Origin: Saccharicrinis sp050296935
Lineage (GTDB): Bacteria > Bacteroidota > Bacteroidia > Bacteroidales > Marinilabiliaceae
Assembly (NCBI GenBank): GCA_050296935.1
Contig: JBNKRV010000268.1
Location: forward strand, 13,645-77,644
Length of the DNA stretch: 64,000 nt
Direction: 5' to 3'
In this document: positions 53,943-63,817 of the stretch, piece after piece
How positions within the stretch are numbered: position 1 is the first letter of the stretch
Layout of the letters: every line of letters starts with the position of its first letter
Translations under genes and position numbers: made by a program
The notes under the pieces: generated by a model
Database searches by the model: none
Told to the model about the DNA's origin: nothing
The model's input: the letters and a program-made list of their open reading frames with translations, nothing else

Positions 53943-56900
53943 ATGGTTTATTCCTCTTGTTTAATTAAAGCCGACTTTACTAAACTATTATACATAGGTC
54001 TATTAATCTCTATTTCAATACTTAACCCCACTCAATCCTTCTCTCAGATCATCGTTAATTTTACAGTTGACCAAACAGATGGCTGCGCTCCTTACATTGT
54101 ACAATTCAAAAACCTGACTGAAAATAATGATAACTATAACTATGTTTGGGATCTAGGCAATGGAAATACCTCTGTATTGAGAAATCCAACAGCTACATAT
54201 GCTACAGCTGGTTCTTATACAATATCATTAACTGTCTACAACAATAATGAATCAGAAATCTTGACAAAAAGTAATTATATAAACGTTTTTAATCCTCCTT
54301 CTGTTGATTTTTCAGTTAACGGCGCCCATGAAGGTTGCACGCCACTATCCATTGAGTATACTAGTACAATAACGCCTGAAACATCTGGCAATAGCTTTAC
54401 ATGGGATTTTGGAGATGGCATGATCAGCAATGAAAAAAATCCGATCCACAACTATGAAACTCCCGGCATTTTCAATGTTACATTTATATCAGAAGATAAT
54501 CATGGATGTATTAGTAAAGCAACGTATGAGAATCTGATTACAGCTCAAAAACCGACTGCCATTTTTGAATCATCTGAAAAACTTTCATGTAATGGATCTT
54601 TAACTTCTGAATTTAAAAACCAGTCATACGGACTGGGAACATTAGAATACAAATGGAATTTCGGTGATAAAGAAAGTTCTGGTGAGATAAATCCCATTCA
54701 TTTATTCACTGAAGCCGGCAATTATTCTGTATCATTAAATGTTACTGATAATCTGGGTTGTAAAGATTCATTGCTGAGAGAGAATTATATTGATATAACC
54801 AACACAATGGCCTCATTTGCTTTTGATAGAGATACTGTTTGTATAAATGAATTAATCCAGTTCACAAATAACTCAATCAACAATCGAAAAAATGAGTGGC
54901 TTTTTGGCGATGGACAAGTATCTTCTGAGACAAATCCATCACATCGTTATAGTTCTCCGGGATTATATACAATCCGGTTAAATATTGAAAATTACACCTG
55001 TAACAGTGCAATTGAAAAGCAGATTTACGTTGAGGATGTTATGGCTGATTTTTCTGTTTCTGATAGTTTTAGTTGCAAAGCCCCGATAAATATACAATAC
55101 CAATCATCAGGTAAAAATATTGAATCCTATAACTGGAAGTTTGGTAACGGAACTACATCGAGCCAGGCTAACCCAATTAACACTTTTGAGTTAAACGATT
55201 ATCTGAAGAAAAATGGAAAACAAACATACACTGATACTTTAATTGTTGTAAGTATACATGGTTGTACAAACAAAATAATTAAGACTAATGCAGTTACAAT
55301 TCATATCCCTCGAATTTCAATTACATCGGATAAACCCAATATGGGTTGTAAACCTCTACAATTGAATTTTACTGAAACCATAGATTATGATACCGATATA
55401 GATAAATTCGAAAGTCGATCCTGGACTCTTGATGATCAGGAAGTTTCAACAGACCCATCTTACTTCAATAGTTTTGAAGATGTTGGCATATATAATCTTC
55501 AGCTTACCTCTGTTACTCAACTTGGATGTATTGCTACCGCATCAACTGAAATATCTGTTGGCCAGCCACAGAATCCTGAATTCACAGTTAAAGACAAAAC
55601 TATATTTTGTGCCAGTGAAACAGTAGAATTCAATGACCTTTCCTCTAATAAAGAAGAAATTAATGATGTTGTTTGGGAGTTTGGAGATGGAGAACAAAGT
55701 TTTTTTGGCTTACCATTTCATCAATATGTTGACACTGGTTATATGGATGTAAAATTAAAGGTATACCACAATGGCTGTCTTAGTAGTATCACTAAAGAAA
55801 AGGCTGTATACATAAATGGTCCCGTATCAAAGTTTAATCGTATTGAGATATGCGACTCTCCATTTCAAGCAAAATTTGCAATTGAATTAACCGATGCTGA
55901 AAACTACGAATGTGATTTTGGGGATGGAACAATCATCACATCTACAACACCAACTGTATCGCATGAATATGCAACAGAGGGATTGTACAAGGTTAAAATC
56001 ACTTCTAATAACAGTGAAAACGGGTGTTCCTTTACGAATAAAAACAACATATATATTGCTCAATCTCATGCATTATTTGATACAATTAATGCGATCCCTT
56101 GTAAAAACACATTAATAACATTTAACCCGGAAATCAGTCAGGGAGCAACTGAATTTTTGTATAATAACCAACGGAAAATGTATTTATGGGATTTTGGTGA
56201 TCATTCCCCGTTTGGATTCACAAATGAGACCGTTACACATCAATATAAAAGTGCCGGTGTTTACAATGCAAAATTAATTATAAATGATATAAATAGTTGC
56301 CCTGATACTATTACGAAAGAGATTGTTATTTACGATCCTGATCCGCAATTTTCTGTGAATTATTTAGAAGGATGTTTACCCGTAAAATTTAAATTTACTG
56401 ATGAATCCGAAACTGAAAACACTATAAAACATTGGCTTTGGAATTTTGGTGATGGAAATACATCAATAGTTCAATCTCCCATTCATGAATTCCAGAATTT
56501 TGGAATTTACAATGTAAACCTCTCTATTACTGATGAAATGGGCTGTCAATCACAATCAACGATAAATCAGAAAATAAAAGCTACAGAGCCTGATGCCAGC
56601 TTTAAGACAACTAAAACCGGCACTTGTATTAACGACTCTATTGAGTTTTTTGACACCTCAATAAGCAACATTGAACAGTTTACCTGGAATTTCGGTGATG
56701 GAGAAACCAGTTCTTTTCGCAACCCCAAACATGCATATAAAGCAAAAGGAATATACGATGTATCACTTCATATCATTGATGATCACGGTTGCGAATTAAC
56801 AAAAACATTACCGGCCTTCGTAAACGTACAAGAACCTCCAGTGGCTCAGTTCTCAAGCAGTAATACAAACGCCAATTGCTATCCTTTTCTGGTTAACTTC

Positions 56901-58319
56901 TATGATGAATCTGTTTCTGAACACCTTGGAAATTACAAGTGGTTTTTTGGAGATAATTTAACTGGTTCATCAATTAAAAATCCTCAACATATCTATACAA
57001 AACCTGACAAATATAACGTGAGTCTGATTGCATACACAACCAATGGTTGTGCTGACACTATAACGAAAAATGAATATGTTGAAATAAAAGGTCCTTATGC
57101 TGAAATTAACCTAAAAGACACAGCTTGCATTTATAATAACATTCTCTATTCACTGGAAAATAAAAAAAACCTTTCCACAATTATTTGGGATTTCGGTGAT
57201 GGAAGTACCTCAAATGATACTTTATCGTATCACACCTATAACAGAAAAGGTAAATTTTATCCAAACCTGATATTGAATACAAACTCAGGGTTTGCCTGTA
57301 GAAAAGTTATTACTGATTCAATTTATATTAGCGAATTAACCTCTGATTTTACTTTCTCCGATGATTTAAATAAGGGATGTATTCCCTTTTCACCTCTTAT
57401 TGTGAATAAATCTGTTAAGGCTAATAATTACTTATGGAAGACCTCTGACAATAAAGAATCAATAGAAGCTACGCCTGTTTTTAATTTCAATACTGAAGGT
57501 GAAAAACTTATCACACTAATTACAACTGATATTTCCGGATGTGAAGATACAAGCTCCTATTCAATTACCGCATTCCCACTACCTGAAACCACAATTACTG
57601 CGGATACATTTATCTGCAGAGGTAGTAATATCAGTCTTTTAGCTGAAGGAGGCATCTCATATAAATGGGATCATCAGAGCGATTTAGACAACCCTGACAT
57701 CGATAATCCAATAGCAGAACCTTCATATACTACAAATTACAAAGTTAAAGTAACTGACTTACATCAATGCACGAGTGAAGATTCTGTTTTAGTTACAGTT
57801 CAGCAAGTACCTGTTGTTGAACTTAATGACTCAACCATAATAATTGGAGAAACAATAAACCTTGACATATCGAACCCGGAAATACAAAATTATTCATGGA
57901 CACCCGAATCTGACATTTCGTGTTCAGACTGCTCTACTCTAACAATATCCCCTTTAGAGACTACCGCATTCAATGTTACAGTAACGGATACCAGCAACTG
58001 CTTCAATGTTGATTACCCTTACATTGTTAATGTACAGAAAAAATTCTCAGTGGATATACCTACTGCATTTACTCCCAATGGCGATGGAATTAATGACATT
58101 GTTCAGGTAAATGGTTGGGGTATTAAGGAACTTGTATTTTTACGAATCTTCAATAGGTTCGGACAAATAATTTTTGAGTCAGATAATATGGATCATGGAT
58201 GGGATGGATCATTTAGAGGAAAACCACAATCTTCTGATATTTACAATTGCGTTGTAAAAGTCAGAACCTATAATGATGAATTTCTGGAGAAAAAAGGAAA
58301 CATTAAGCTTATAAGATAA
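53943..58319 (+). CDS. Giant PKD-repeat surface protein with type B T9SS signal
   Basis: A 1458-residue exported protein. A signal peptide (about 10-35) is followed by some 12-14 PKD-type Ig-like domains, each marked by a WxFGDG variant (WDFGDG, WNFGDG, WEFGDG, WDLGNG and decayed forms such as WTLDDQ). The C-terminal 90 residues form a type B T9SS domain: IPTAFTPNGDGINDIV, IFNRFGQIIFES, WDGSFRGKP and a final GNIKLIR. It should be secreted and held at or shed from the surface as an adhesin or filament. It diverges from its likely partner PorP/SprF across a 71-base promoter region and is followed closely by a response-regulator gene. Confidence 0.92.
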   Translation: MVYSSCLIKADFTKLLYIGLLISISILNPTQSFSQIIVNFTVDQTDGCAPYIVQFKNLTENNDNYNYVWDLGNGNTSVLRNPTATYATAGSYTISLTVYNNNESEILTKSNYINVFNPPSVDFSVNGAHEGCTPLSIEYTSTITPETSGNSFTWDFGDGMISNEKNPIHNYETPGIFNVTFISEDNHGCISKATYENLITAQKPTAIFESSEKLSCNGSLTSEFKNQSYGLGTLEYKWNFGDKESSGEINPIHLFTEAGNYSVSLNVTDNLGCKDSLLRENYIDITNTMASFAFDRDTVCINELIQFTNNSINNRKNEWLFGDGQVSSETNPSHRYSSPGLYTIRLNIENYTCNSAIEKQIYVEDVMADFSVSDSFSCKAPINIQYQSSGKNIESYNWKFGNGTTSSQANPINTFELNDYLKKNGKQTYTDTLIVVSIHGCTNKIIKTNAVTIHIPRISITSDKPNMGCKPLQLNFTETIDYDTDIDKFESRSWTLDDQEVSTDPSYFNSFEDVGIYNLQLTSVTQLGCIATASTEISVGQPQNPEFTVKDKTIFCASETVEFNDLSSNKEEINDVVWEFGDGEQSFFGLPFHQYVDTGYMDVKLKVYHNGCLSSITKEKAVYINGPVSKFNRIEICDSPFQAKFAIELTDAENYECDFGDGTIITSTTPTVSHEYATEGLYKVKITSNNSENGCSFTNKNNIYIAQSHALFDTINAIPCKNTLITFNPEISQGATEFLYNNQRKMYLWDFGDHSPFGFTNETVTHQYKSAGVYNAKLIINDINSCPDTITKEIVIYDPDPQFSVNYLEGCLPVKFKFTDESETENTIKHWLWNFGDGNTSIVQSPIHEFQNFGIYNVNLSITDEMGCQSQSTINQKIKATEPDASFKTTKTGTCINDSIEFFDTSISNIEQFTWNFGDGETSSFRNPKHAYKAKGIYDVSLHIIDDHGCELTKTLPAFVNVQEPPVAQFSSSNTNANCYPFLVNFYDESVSEHLGNYKWFFGDNLTGSSIKNPQHIYTKPDKYNVSLIAYTTNGCADTITKNEYVEIKGPYAEINLKDTACIYNNILYSLENKKNLSTIIWDFGDGSTSNDTLSYHTYNRKGKFYPNLILNTNSGFACRKVITDSIYISELTSDFTFSDDLNKGCIPFSPLIVNKSVKANNYLWKTSDNKESIEATPVFNFNTEGEKLITLITTDISGCEDTSSYSITAFPLPETTITADTFICRGSNISLLAEGGISYKWDHQSDLDNPDIDNPIAEPSYTTNYKVKVTDLHQCTSEDSVLVTVQQVPVVELNDSTIIIGETINLDISNPEIQNYSWTPESDISCSDCSTLTISPLETTAFNVTVTDTSNCFNVDYPYIVNVQKKFSVDIPTAFTPNGDGINDIVQVNGWGIKELVFLRIFNRFGQIIFESDNMDHGWDGSFRGKPQSSDIYNCVVKVRTYNDEFLEKKGNIKLIR

Positions 58320-58330
58320 AATACCTGTTT

Positions 58331-59449
58331 ATGAATAATACAATTAAAGGACGGATACTGATTGTTGACGATAACCCTAAAAATATTCAGGTTTTAGGCA
58401 ATATACTTAACGACAACCAATACACAGTTGAAATAGCACTTGGGGGTAAGGAAGCTTTAGAATGGTTAAAGGATGAACAATTCGATCTGCTTCTACTCGA
58501 TATAATGATGCCTGAAATCAATGGTTTTGAGGTATGCAAACAGGTGAGACGTAATTCAGACTTAGACCTTATGCCTATCATTTTTTTGTCAGCAAAAACA
58601 GATAAAGAAAGTACCGTTCAGGGTTTTAATCTGGGAGGTCAGGATTACATTGCCAAACCTTTTGATATTCCGGAATTACTGGCAAGGGTTTCCACTCATA
58701 TTGAACTAAAAAAAAGCAAAGAAGAAGTTATAAAAACAAATAATGAGTTAGAAGAAATAGTAAATCAAAGAACAAATGAATTAAGAGTATCAAATGAAAA
58801 ACTATTAAGCATTACATTGAAGAAGGATTTGTTTTTATCCTTCATTGGTAAAGAAATTTCAAAACCTCTTCATTCGATACATAAAGCTGTAAACCTGATT
58901 AAATCACTGGCCGAATCTCAAAGACTTTCAGAAATGATATCGTTATTGGAAGATTCGTTAAGAAATCTTGGAGTAATTACAAATATGGCCAACCAGATTA
59001 TTAGAATTAATAATGGTGATAAACTGGACTTTAATGAATTTCAACTGGAAAGCGTTGTTGAACACATATTAATCCATAAGGATGATATCATTGAAAAAAA
59101 GGATATTGAACTCACTCAGATAATAACACAATCATCAAAAATTACAGGAAACAAAGATTTAATTAAAAACTCAATTGAAGGGATAACAAATTTAATTCTT
59201 AAACACATTAATCAAAACAAAAGGATACATATTGAAATAGTAAATAATAATAAACATTGTGAACTTATCATTAAAGGTAACTTAAGCTGCCATGTAAATG
59301 ATGATAATAAGAATATACCTGAAGAAACTTCATTATTATTCACTTATACCGACCTTGTAATGAATTTTCACGATGGAAATTTTATCTTTAATCAAAATAA
59401 GGATAAATCATGTATTTTTAAATGGAGATTCCCTTATAAATATAATTGA
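58331..59449 (+). CDS. Response regulator fused to a degenerate histidine kinase
   Basis: A 372-residue cytoplasmic protein. Residues 8-125 are a complete receiver domain with acidic pocket Asp13/Asp14, phosphoacceptor Asp57 (LLLLDIMMP) and Lys109. A coiled coil (about 126-165) leads into a HisKA-like segment where the expected His is Lys174 (FIGKEISKPLHSI). The rest lacks recognisable N and G boxes. It is thus probably a phosphorylatable scaffold that cannot autophosphorylate. It starts 11 bases after the PKD protein gene, so both are likely one transcript. The hybrid kinase at 61169 is the obvious candidate partner. Confidence 0.82.
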   Translation: MNNTIKGRILIVDDNPKNIQVLGNILNDNQYTVEIALGGKEALEWLKDEQFDLLLLDIMMPEINGFEVCKQVRRNSDLDLMPIIFLSAKTDKESTVQGFNLGGQDYIAKPFDIPELLARVSTHIELKKSKEEVIKTNNELEEIVNQRTNELRVSNEKLLSITLKKDLFLSFIGKEISKPLHSIHKAVNLIKSLAESQRLSEMISLLEDSLRNLGVITNMANQIIRINNGDKLDFNEFQLESVVEHILIHKDDIIEKKDIELTQIITQSSKITGNKDLIKNSIEGITNLILKHINQNKRIHIEIVNNNKHCELIIKGNLSCHVNDDNKNIPEETSLLFTYTDLVMNFHDGNFIFNQNKDKSCIFKWRFPYKYN

Positions 59450-59494
59450 TTTATCAATTTAAAAACAAAGTATAACCTATCTAAAAATAAAACC

Positions 59495-60394
59495 ATGTTA
59501 AAGAAATTAATTTACCCAACCATTTTTACTTTGGCTATTTTTATTAGTTCGTGTAATAGCTGCAGTAATTCCCAAACTGTTAACAAAGATTCAGATCCTT
59601 CACTTAATTTTGACTCTATTCATGTAATTAATTCAACTGATGCAATATTTTATGCCATACCTTCCCCCGAGGAAATTATTAACTATATAAAAGATAATCG
59701 TGTTAAATTTAATCCTGAATTATTACACAATTATAAAGAAGCTAAATTATATACTTCAAATGAAAAAAAAGCTATAATATGCGGAGTTTACTTTGCTGAT
59801 TTAGCATACATATCAGCTTTTAAAAAATCAGACTTCTCAGGAGATTATTTAGCTACTATTGACTATTTACTCAAAGAATTAAACATTTCACCCAATATTA
59901 CAAAAGAACAACAAGTAAAAATAATTAATTCAACATCAGAACCTGATTCTTTATATCAAATTTCAAGAGATTTATACGACACGATTATAAGTTATTTACA
60001 AGAATATGATGAAGGTAAAACACTTTCATTATTGTCAATTGGTACATTAATTGAAAGTTTGTATATCACAACCTATCTTCATAATGATTTTAAAAATCAG
60101 AAGGCAGCTATCAATAGAATTATTGAGCAAAAGCTTTTGTTTGAGGATATCATTACAATGACTGAAACATATAAAGATAATCCTGTTATTAAAGGATTAA
60201 TCAATGATTTAAAAGTTTTAGAAAAATCCTTCAATAATTTAAGTATTGAAACTAATGTTCAAGAGGTAAAGAATAACCCTGATGGTTCATTGCTGATTAG
60301 TGGAGAAAATAAATTAACATATACTGAAGAAAATTATTTTATTTTTTCCGATAACCTCCATGATTTCAGAACCCGATTAATCAGGCAGAATTAA
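59495..60394 (+). CDS. Lipoprotein of unknown function
   Basis: A 299-residue protein with a lipoprotein signal peptide and lipobox ISSC (Cys20). The mature part is mainly helical and Lys/Asp/Asn-rich with no motif I recognise. It has features such as AIPSPEEIINYI, a central GVYFADLAYISAF and LSIGTLIESLYITTYL. It lies 45 bases after the response-regulator gene and 31 before the small secreted protein gene, in the same orientation, and probably belongs to the same operon and surface complex. Confidence 0.75.
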   Translation: MLKKLIYPTIFTLAIFISSCNSCSNSQTVNKDSDPSLNFDSIHVINSTDAIFYAIPSPEEIINYIKDNRVKFNPELLHNYKEAKLYTSNEKKAIICGVYFADLAYISAFKKSDFSGDYLATIDYLLKELNISPNITKEQQVKIINSTSEPDSLYQISRDLYDTIISYLQEYDEGKTLSLLSIGTLIESLYITTYLHNDFKNQKAAINRIIEQKLLFEDIITMTETYKDNPVIKGLINDLKVLEKSFNNLSIETNVQEVKNNPDGSLLISGENKLTYTEENYFIFSDNLHDFRTRLIRQN

Positions 60395-60425
60395 TTTAGT
60401 AATACGAATTTAATTCCTATCCGCA

Positions 60426-60878
60426 ATGAAGTATTTATTTATTGTTATAATCCTTATATTTATTCCGAATGTATCAGGAACTATATCATTTGCAAATGAT
60501 TGTGTTAATATGCATAAAAAATGCACCCCCCCCGATAAATCGTTCAGAATAAGTTCTTCATCGCGTTCAATTAAAATGCGAAAAGGGAAAAAGGTCAGGA
60601 TTGTTCTTAATGCCTATGGAGGAAGAGAATACTACTTTTCAACTTATTCAAAACCTAAAGTAGGAACTTTACAGTTCAGAATCATAAATTCTGCAGATAA
60701 TAAAATACTGTATGACAACTCAACAGAAGGGCTGATAGATACAAAAACCTTTAAAGTTGAAACTACAAAAAAATTATTCATAGAAGTTCTGGCTCCAAAC
60801 TGGCAAAGTGAAAAATTATATGAATGTGCAGGTTTTCAAATTGCTTACAAAAGCATTAATCTTTTTAAAACAGATTAA
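60426..60878 (+). CDS. Small secreted protein, paralogue of the 47119 gene
   Basis: A 150-residue exported protein with a signal peptide (about 1-23, ending SFA). The mature part aligns with the product of 47119-47625: KSFRISSSSRSIK, a YGGREYYF motif, GTLQFRIINSADNKILYDNS and a late CAGFQI. The pair appears to be a beta-rich family specific to such loci; I cannot name it. The TAA stop at 60876-60878 lies within the first bases of MITE copy B, so the original C-terminus may have been altered by the insertion. Confidence 0.7.
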   Translation: MKYLFIVIILIFIPNVSGTISFANDCVNMHKKCTPPDKSFRISSSSRSIKMRKGKKVRIVLNAYGGREYYFSTYSKPKVGTLQFRIINSADNKILYDNSTEGLIDTKTFKVETTKKLFIEVLAPNWQSEKLYECAGFQIAYKSINLFKTD

Positions 60879-61030
60879 TTAGTGCCTATACATATAGTCA
60901 GGTATTTGAATTATAAAGATTAAATACAAGGCGTGTGAAAAACTCAAACCGCAGTATACTAGCGCAATATGAGGATTTGAATTTTGAGCAACAACGCAGT
61001 AGCTGGATTTTATAGACGAACACTAATTTA
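60875..61030. mobile_element. MITE-like element, copy B
   Basis: A 156-base element with ends TTAATTAGTG and CACTAATTTA, inverted relative to copy A at 46712-46866 and closely similar to it along the whole length. It carries no open frame. It lies between the small secreted protein gene and the hybrid kinase gene. Confidence 0.85.
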
Positions 61031-61168
61031 AACTAAAATCACCTGAACCATCATACTCATTGTCTCATAAAAATGTAAAATCATTAACTATATTACTACA
61101 AATAAATTCAAGAAAAACTAAACCATATAACCTAATAGAGCATTAGATTATAGACATTTAACTCAACT

Positions 61169-63817
61169 ATGATCCAAAAAATTAATGACAATATTGAGGC
61201 TAATTTTGAAATCTTCAACAATATTAAGCTGGCATTTTCAGTTTTTGATAATAGTGGTAATATAGTAGCTGTTAATGATCATTTCTGCCTTTTAACAGAA
61301 ACAACAAAAAGCAATTTAATCGGGCAGGATATATCAAGTTCATTAACTTTTTACGATGTATACACAGGTAAAAGATTTGACTTATTACTCTGGGCTTTTG
61401 AACAGTTACCCACACTGGATAACATTATAAAAACACTCATATTTATATCCGATAAGGGGAAAGAATATAAAGTATCAATTCAAATTAATGAAACAAAAGC
61501 TCCTACTAATAATTTTTCAGGATATTTACTGACTATAGAAAATTTAACCAACCAGTATTCTACCCACTCGGATAGTGACGAAAGGGATTACATGCTTTCA
61601 TTAGCAACAAAAAACGGGAAAATTGCAATATGGAAATATGATTTAGGAATACAACAATTTAAGATAGATCCCTATTTTAAAACGATTATTGAAGATACCC
61701 AAACCAACACTGATCAACTTAATTTATCCTGGTTATTAAGTTTTGTGCACTCTAATGACAGAAATAGTGTTGAGGAGGATTTTAACAGTTTTATTAGTGG
61801 AGTTAATTCAGTTTATCAATCCACATTCCGAATTCAAATTCATGAGAACAAGATCAAGTGGCTTTTAAGTACAGGTATTTTCTCTGAATGGGATTTGGAT
61901 GGAAATCCAACAGCCATTGTCGGGTATTTTCAGGATGTAACAGAAAACAAAACAAAAGAAATTGCATTATTGCAAAACCAATCATTACTGCAAGCAACCA
62001 TTGAATCAACGGCATCCGGTATCATTGTTTTCGACAATAATCATAATATAGTTATTTGCAATAAAAAACTGAAAACCCTTTGGAAAATATCTGATTCTTC
62101 AAAACTTGAAAATAAAGATCAATTCTATAACTACATCAACAAACAGATCAATAAAGAAAACAACATAGCAAATGACTTCTTAAGTTGTACTAATCTGAGC
62201 ATGGAACAATTTGATACAGAAATAGGACTAATTGATGGAACATACCTTGAATGCTATTGTGGCCCACAGATTTTAAATAATGAAATTGTTGGACGAATAT
62301 GGAGCTTTAGAGATATTACTGAACGTAAACTATCTGAAATAGAATTAAAACAAGCAAAGGAATCTGCAGAAGCCGCTAACAAAACAAAAAGTGCATTCCT
62401 TGCTAACATGAGTCACGAAATAAGAACACCATTAAATGCCATAATCGGATTTTCAGAAATACTAAGAAAGAAAATAAAAGAAAAGACACTTCTCAATTAT
62501 ATTTCATCCATCACAAGTAGCAGTAAATCACTGTTGAACTTAATCAATGACATACTTGACTTATCAAAACTTGAAGCCGGAAAATTGAGAATTAATTTAT
62601 CGGAAACAAATATAAAGTCATCTATTACTGATCTTGCCAAAATTTTTGAAATCCAGGCCTATGAGAAAGGACTCGCTTTTGATGTTAGTGAAAAAAGCAG
62701 TATTCCAGAAGTAATTCTAATTGATAATATCAGACTGGGTCAGGTACTTATCAACCTATTAAACAATGCCATCAAATTTACTTCGTCAGGATTTATTCAA
62801 TTATCTTATTCATTTGAACAAGAATCAAAGGACTCTTATTGTTTAACCATAAAAGTATCAGACTCCGGAATTGGCATAAAAAAAGACCAACTTGCAACCA
62901 TATTCGATGATTTCAAGCAACAGGAAGACCAGGACAGCAGAAGTTATGGAGGCACAGGTCTGGGGCTTTCAATATCAAAGCGAATGGTCAACCTTATGGG
63001 GGGAACCATTAAAGTATTTAGTAAAATTAATAATGGAAGTACATTTATTGTTAAAATCCCCAATATTATTGTTGTTAAAATGGAACCTGGATTACCTAAA
63101 GAAATTCTTCTAAATCCGGAATTAATTGAATTCTCTCCATCTAAAATATTACTTGTAGATGATATGGCTATTGACCGGAAAATAATAAAAGAACTACTAA
63201 ATACTTATGATCTTGAAATAATAGAAGCCAATAATGGTAAGAAAGCTATTAATATAGCTAAGGCAGATTCTCCGGATATTGTTTTAATGGATTTAAAAAT
63301 GCCACTTATGGGAGGAGTTGAGGCTGCAAATGAAATCAAAAAAAGTTGTAGTAAGTTGCCTGTTATTGCACTTACCGGATCATTGGAAAAAGAGTTTTCA
63401 TCTTCTTCTCTTACTGTTTTTAGCAGTTTTTTAAAGAAACCAATAAACCCTGACGAATTATTTATTGTACTCTCCTGGTTTTTAAAACATAAAAAACTAT
63501 CAAAAAAGAAATATAATGAGCCAACGATTGTTTTTCCAGATCAAGCCAAAATCGGAGGCCTCATAGAAGCTCTTGAAGAATCTGTTATTCCCATTTGCAG
63601 AGAAATCAAAGAGTTACATTCTTCAATGAAAATCAAGAGTCTAATTAAAATCCTGTTGAATATTTCAAATGAATATGAAATTTCTTATTTAGAAAAATTA
63701 ACAAACACCCTTGAAATTAACACCAACAACTTTGATATTGAAGGGGTTGACAAAAATATCAGAAATATTTATGAGTACGTTACTTTACTTAAGAATGAAA
63801 ATTCCAAGCATAGTTAG
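61169..63817 (+). CDS. Hybrid sensor histidine kinase, PAS-rich and soluble
   Basis: An 882-residue kinase without transmembrane segments. Three PAS-like domains (about 15-130, 140-265 and 270-395; the second ends in a typical PAC FQDVTENK) precede a HisKA domain with His416 (ANMSHEIRTPLNAI). The HATPase domain has its N box (INLLNNAIKFT), G1 (DSGIGIKKDQ) and G2 (GGTGLGLSIS). A receiver domain follows with Asp708 (IVLMDLKMPLMGG), and the C-terminal 110 residues are helical. All catalytic residues look intact. Cytoplasmic PAS domains suggest sensing of redox state or a small molecule. It may phosphorylate the receiver protein at 58331; that is inference. Confidence 0.9.
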   Translation: MIQKINDNIEANFEIFNNIKLAFSVFDNSGNIVAVNDHFCLLTETTKSNLIGQDISSSLTFYDVYTGKRFDLLLWAFEQLPTLDNIIKTLIFISDKGKEYKVSIQINETKAPTNNFSGYLLTIENLTNQYSTHSDSDERDYMLSLATKNGKIAIWKYDLGIQQFKIDPYFKTIIEDTQTNTDQLNLSWLLSFVHSNDRNSVEEDFNSFISGVNSVYQSTFRIQIHENKIKWLLSTGIFSEWDLDGNPTAIVGYFQDVTENKTKEIALLQNQSLLQATIESTASGIIVFDNNHNIVICNKKLKTLWKISDSSKLENKDQFYNYINKQINKENNIANDFLSCTNLSMEQFDTEIGLIDGTYLECYCGPQILNNEIVGRIWSFRDITERKLSEIELKQAKESAEAANKTKSAFLANMSHEIRTPLNAIIGFSEILRKKIKEKTLLNYISSITSSSKSLLNLINDILDLSKLEAGKLRINLSETNIKSSITDLAKIFEIQAYEKGLAFDVSEKSSIPEVILIDNIRLGQVLINLLNNAIKFTSSGFIQLSYSFEQESKDSYCLTIKVSDSGIGIKKDQLATIFDDFKQQEDQDSRSYGGTGLGLSISKRMVNLMGGTIKVFSKINNGSTFIVKIPNIIVVKMEPGLPKEILLNPELIEFSPSKILLVDDMAIDRKIIKELLNTYDLEIIEANNGKKAINIAKADSPDIVLMDLKMPLMGGVEAANEIKKSCSKLPVIALTGSLEKEFSSSSLTVFSSFLKKPINPDELFIVLSWFLKHKKLSKKKYNEPTIVFPDQAKIGGLIEALEESVIPICREIKELHSSMKIKSLIKILLNISNEYEISYLEKLTNTLEINTNNFDIEGVDKNIRNIYEYVTLLKNENSKHS

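Noticed and set aside
53943..58319. Tandem DNA repeats or phase-variable tracts in the giant gene
   Set aside because: The repetition is at protein level (PKD domains with WxFGDG); the DNA of the units is strongly diverged and no exact tandem array was seen.
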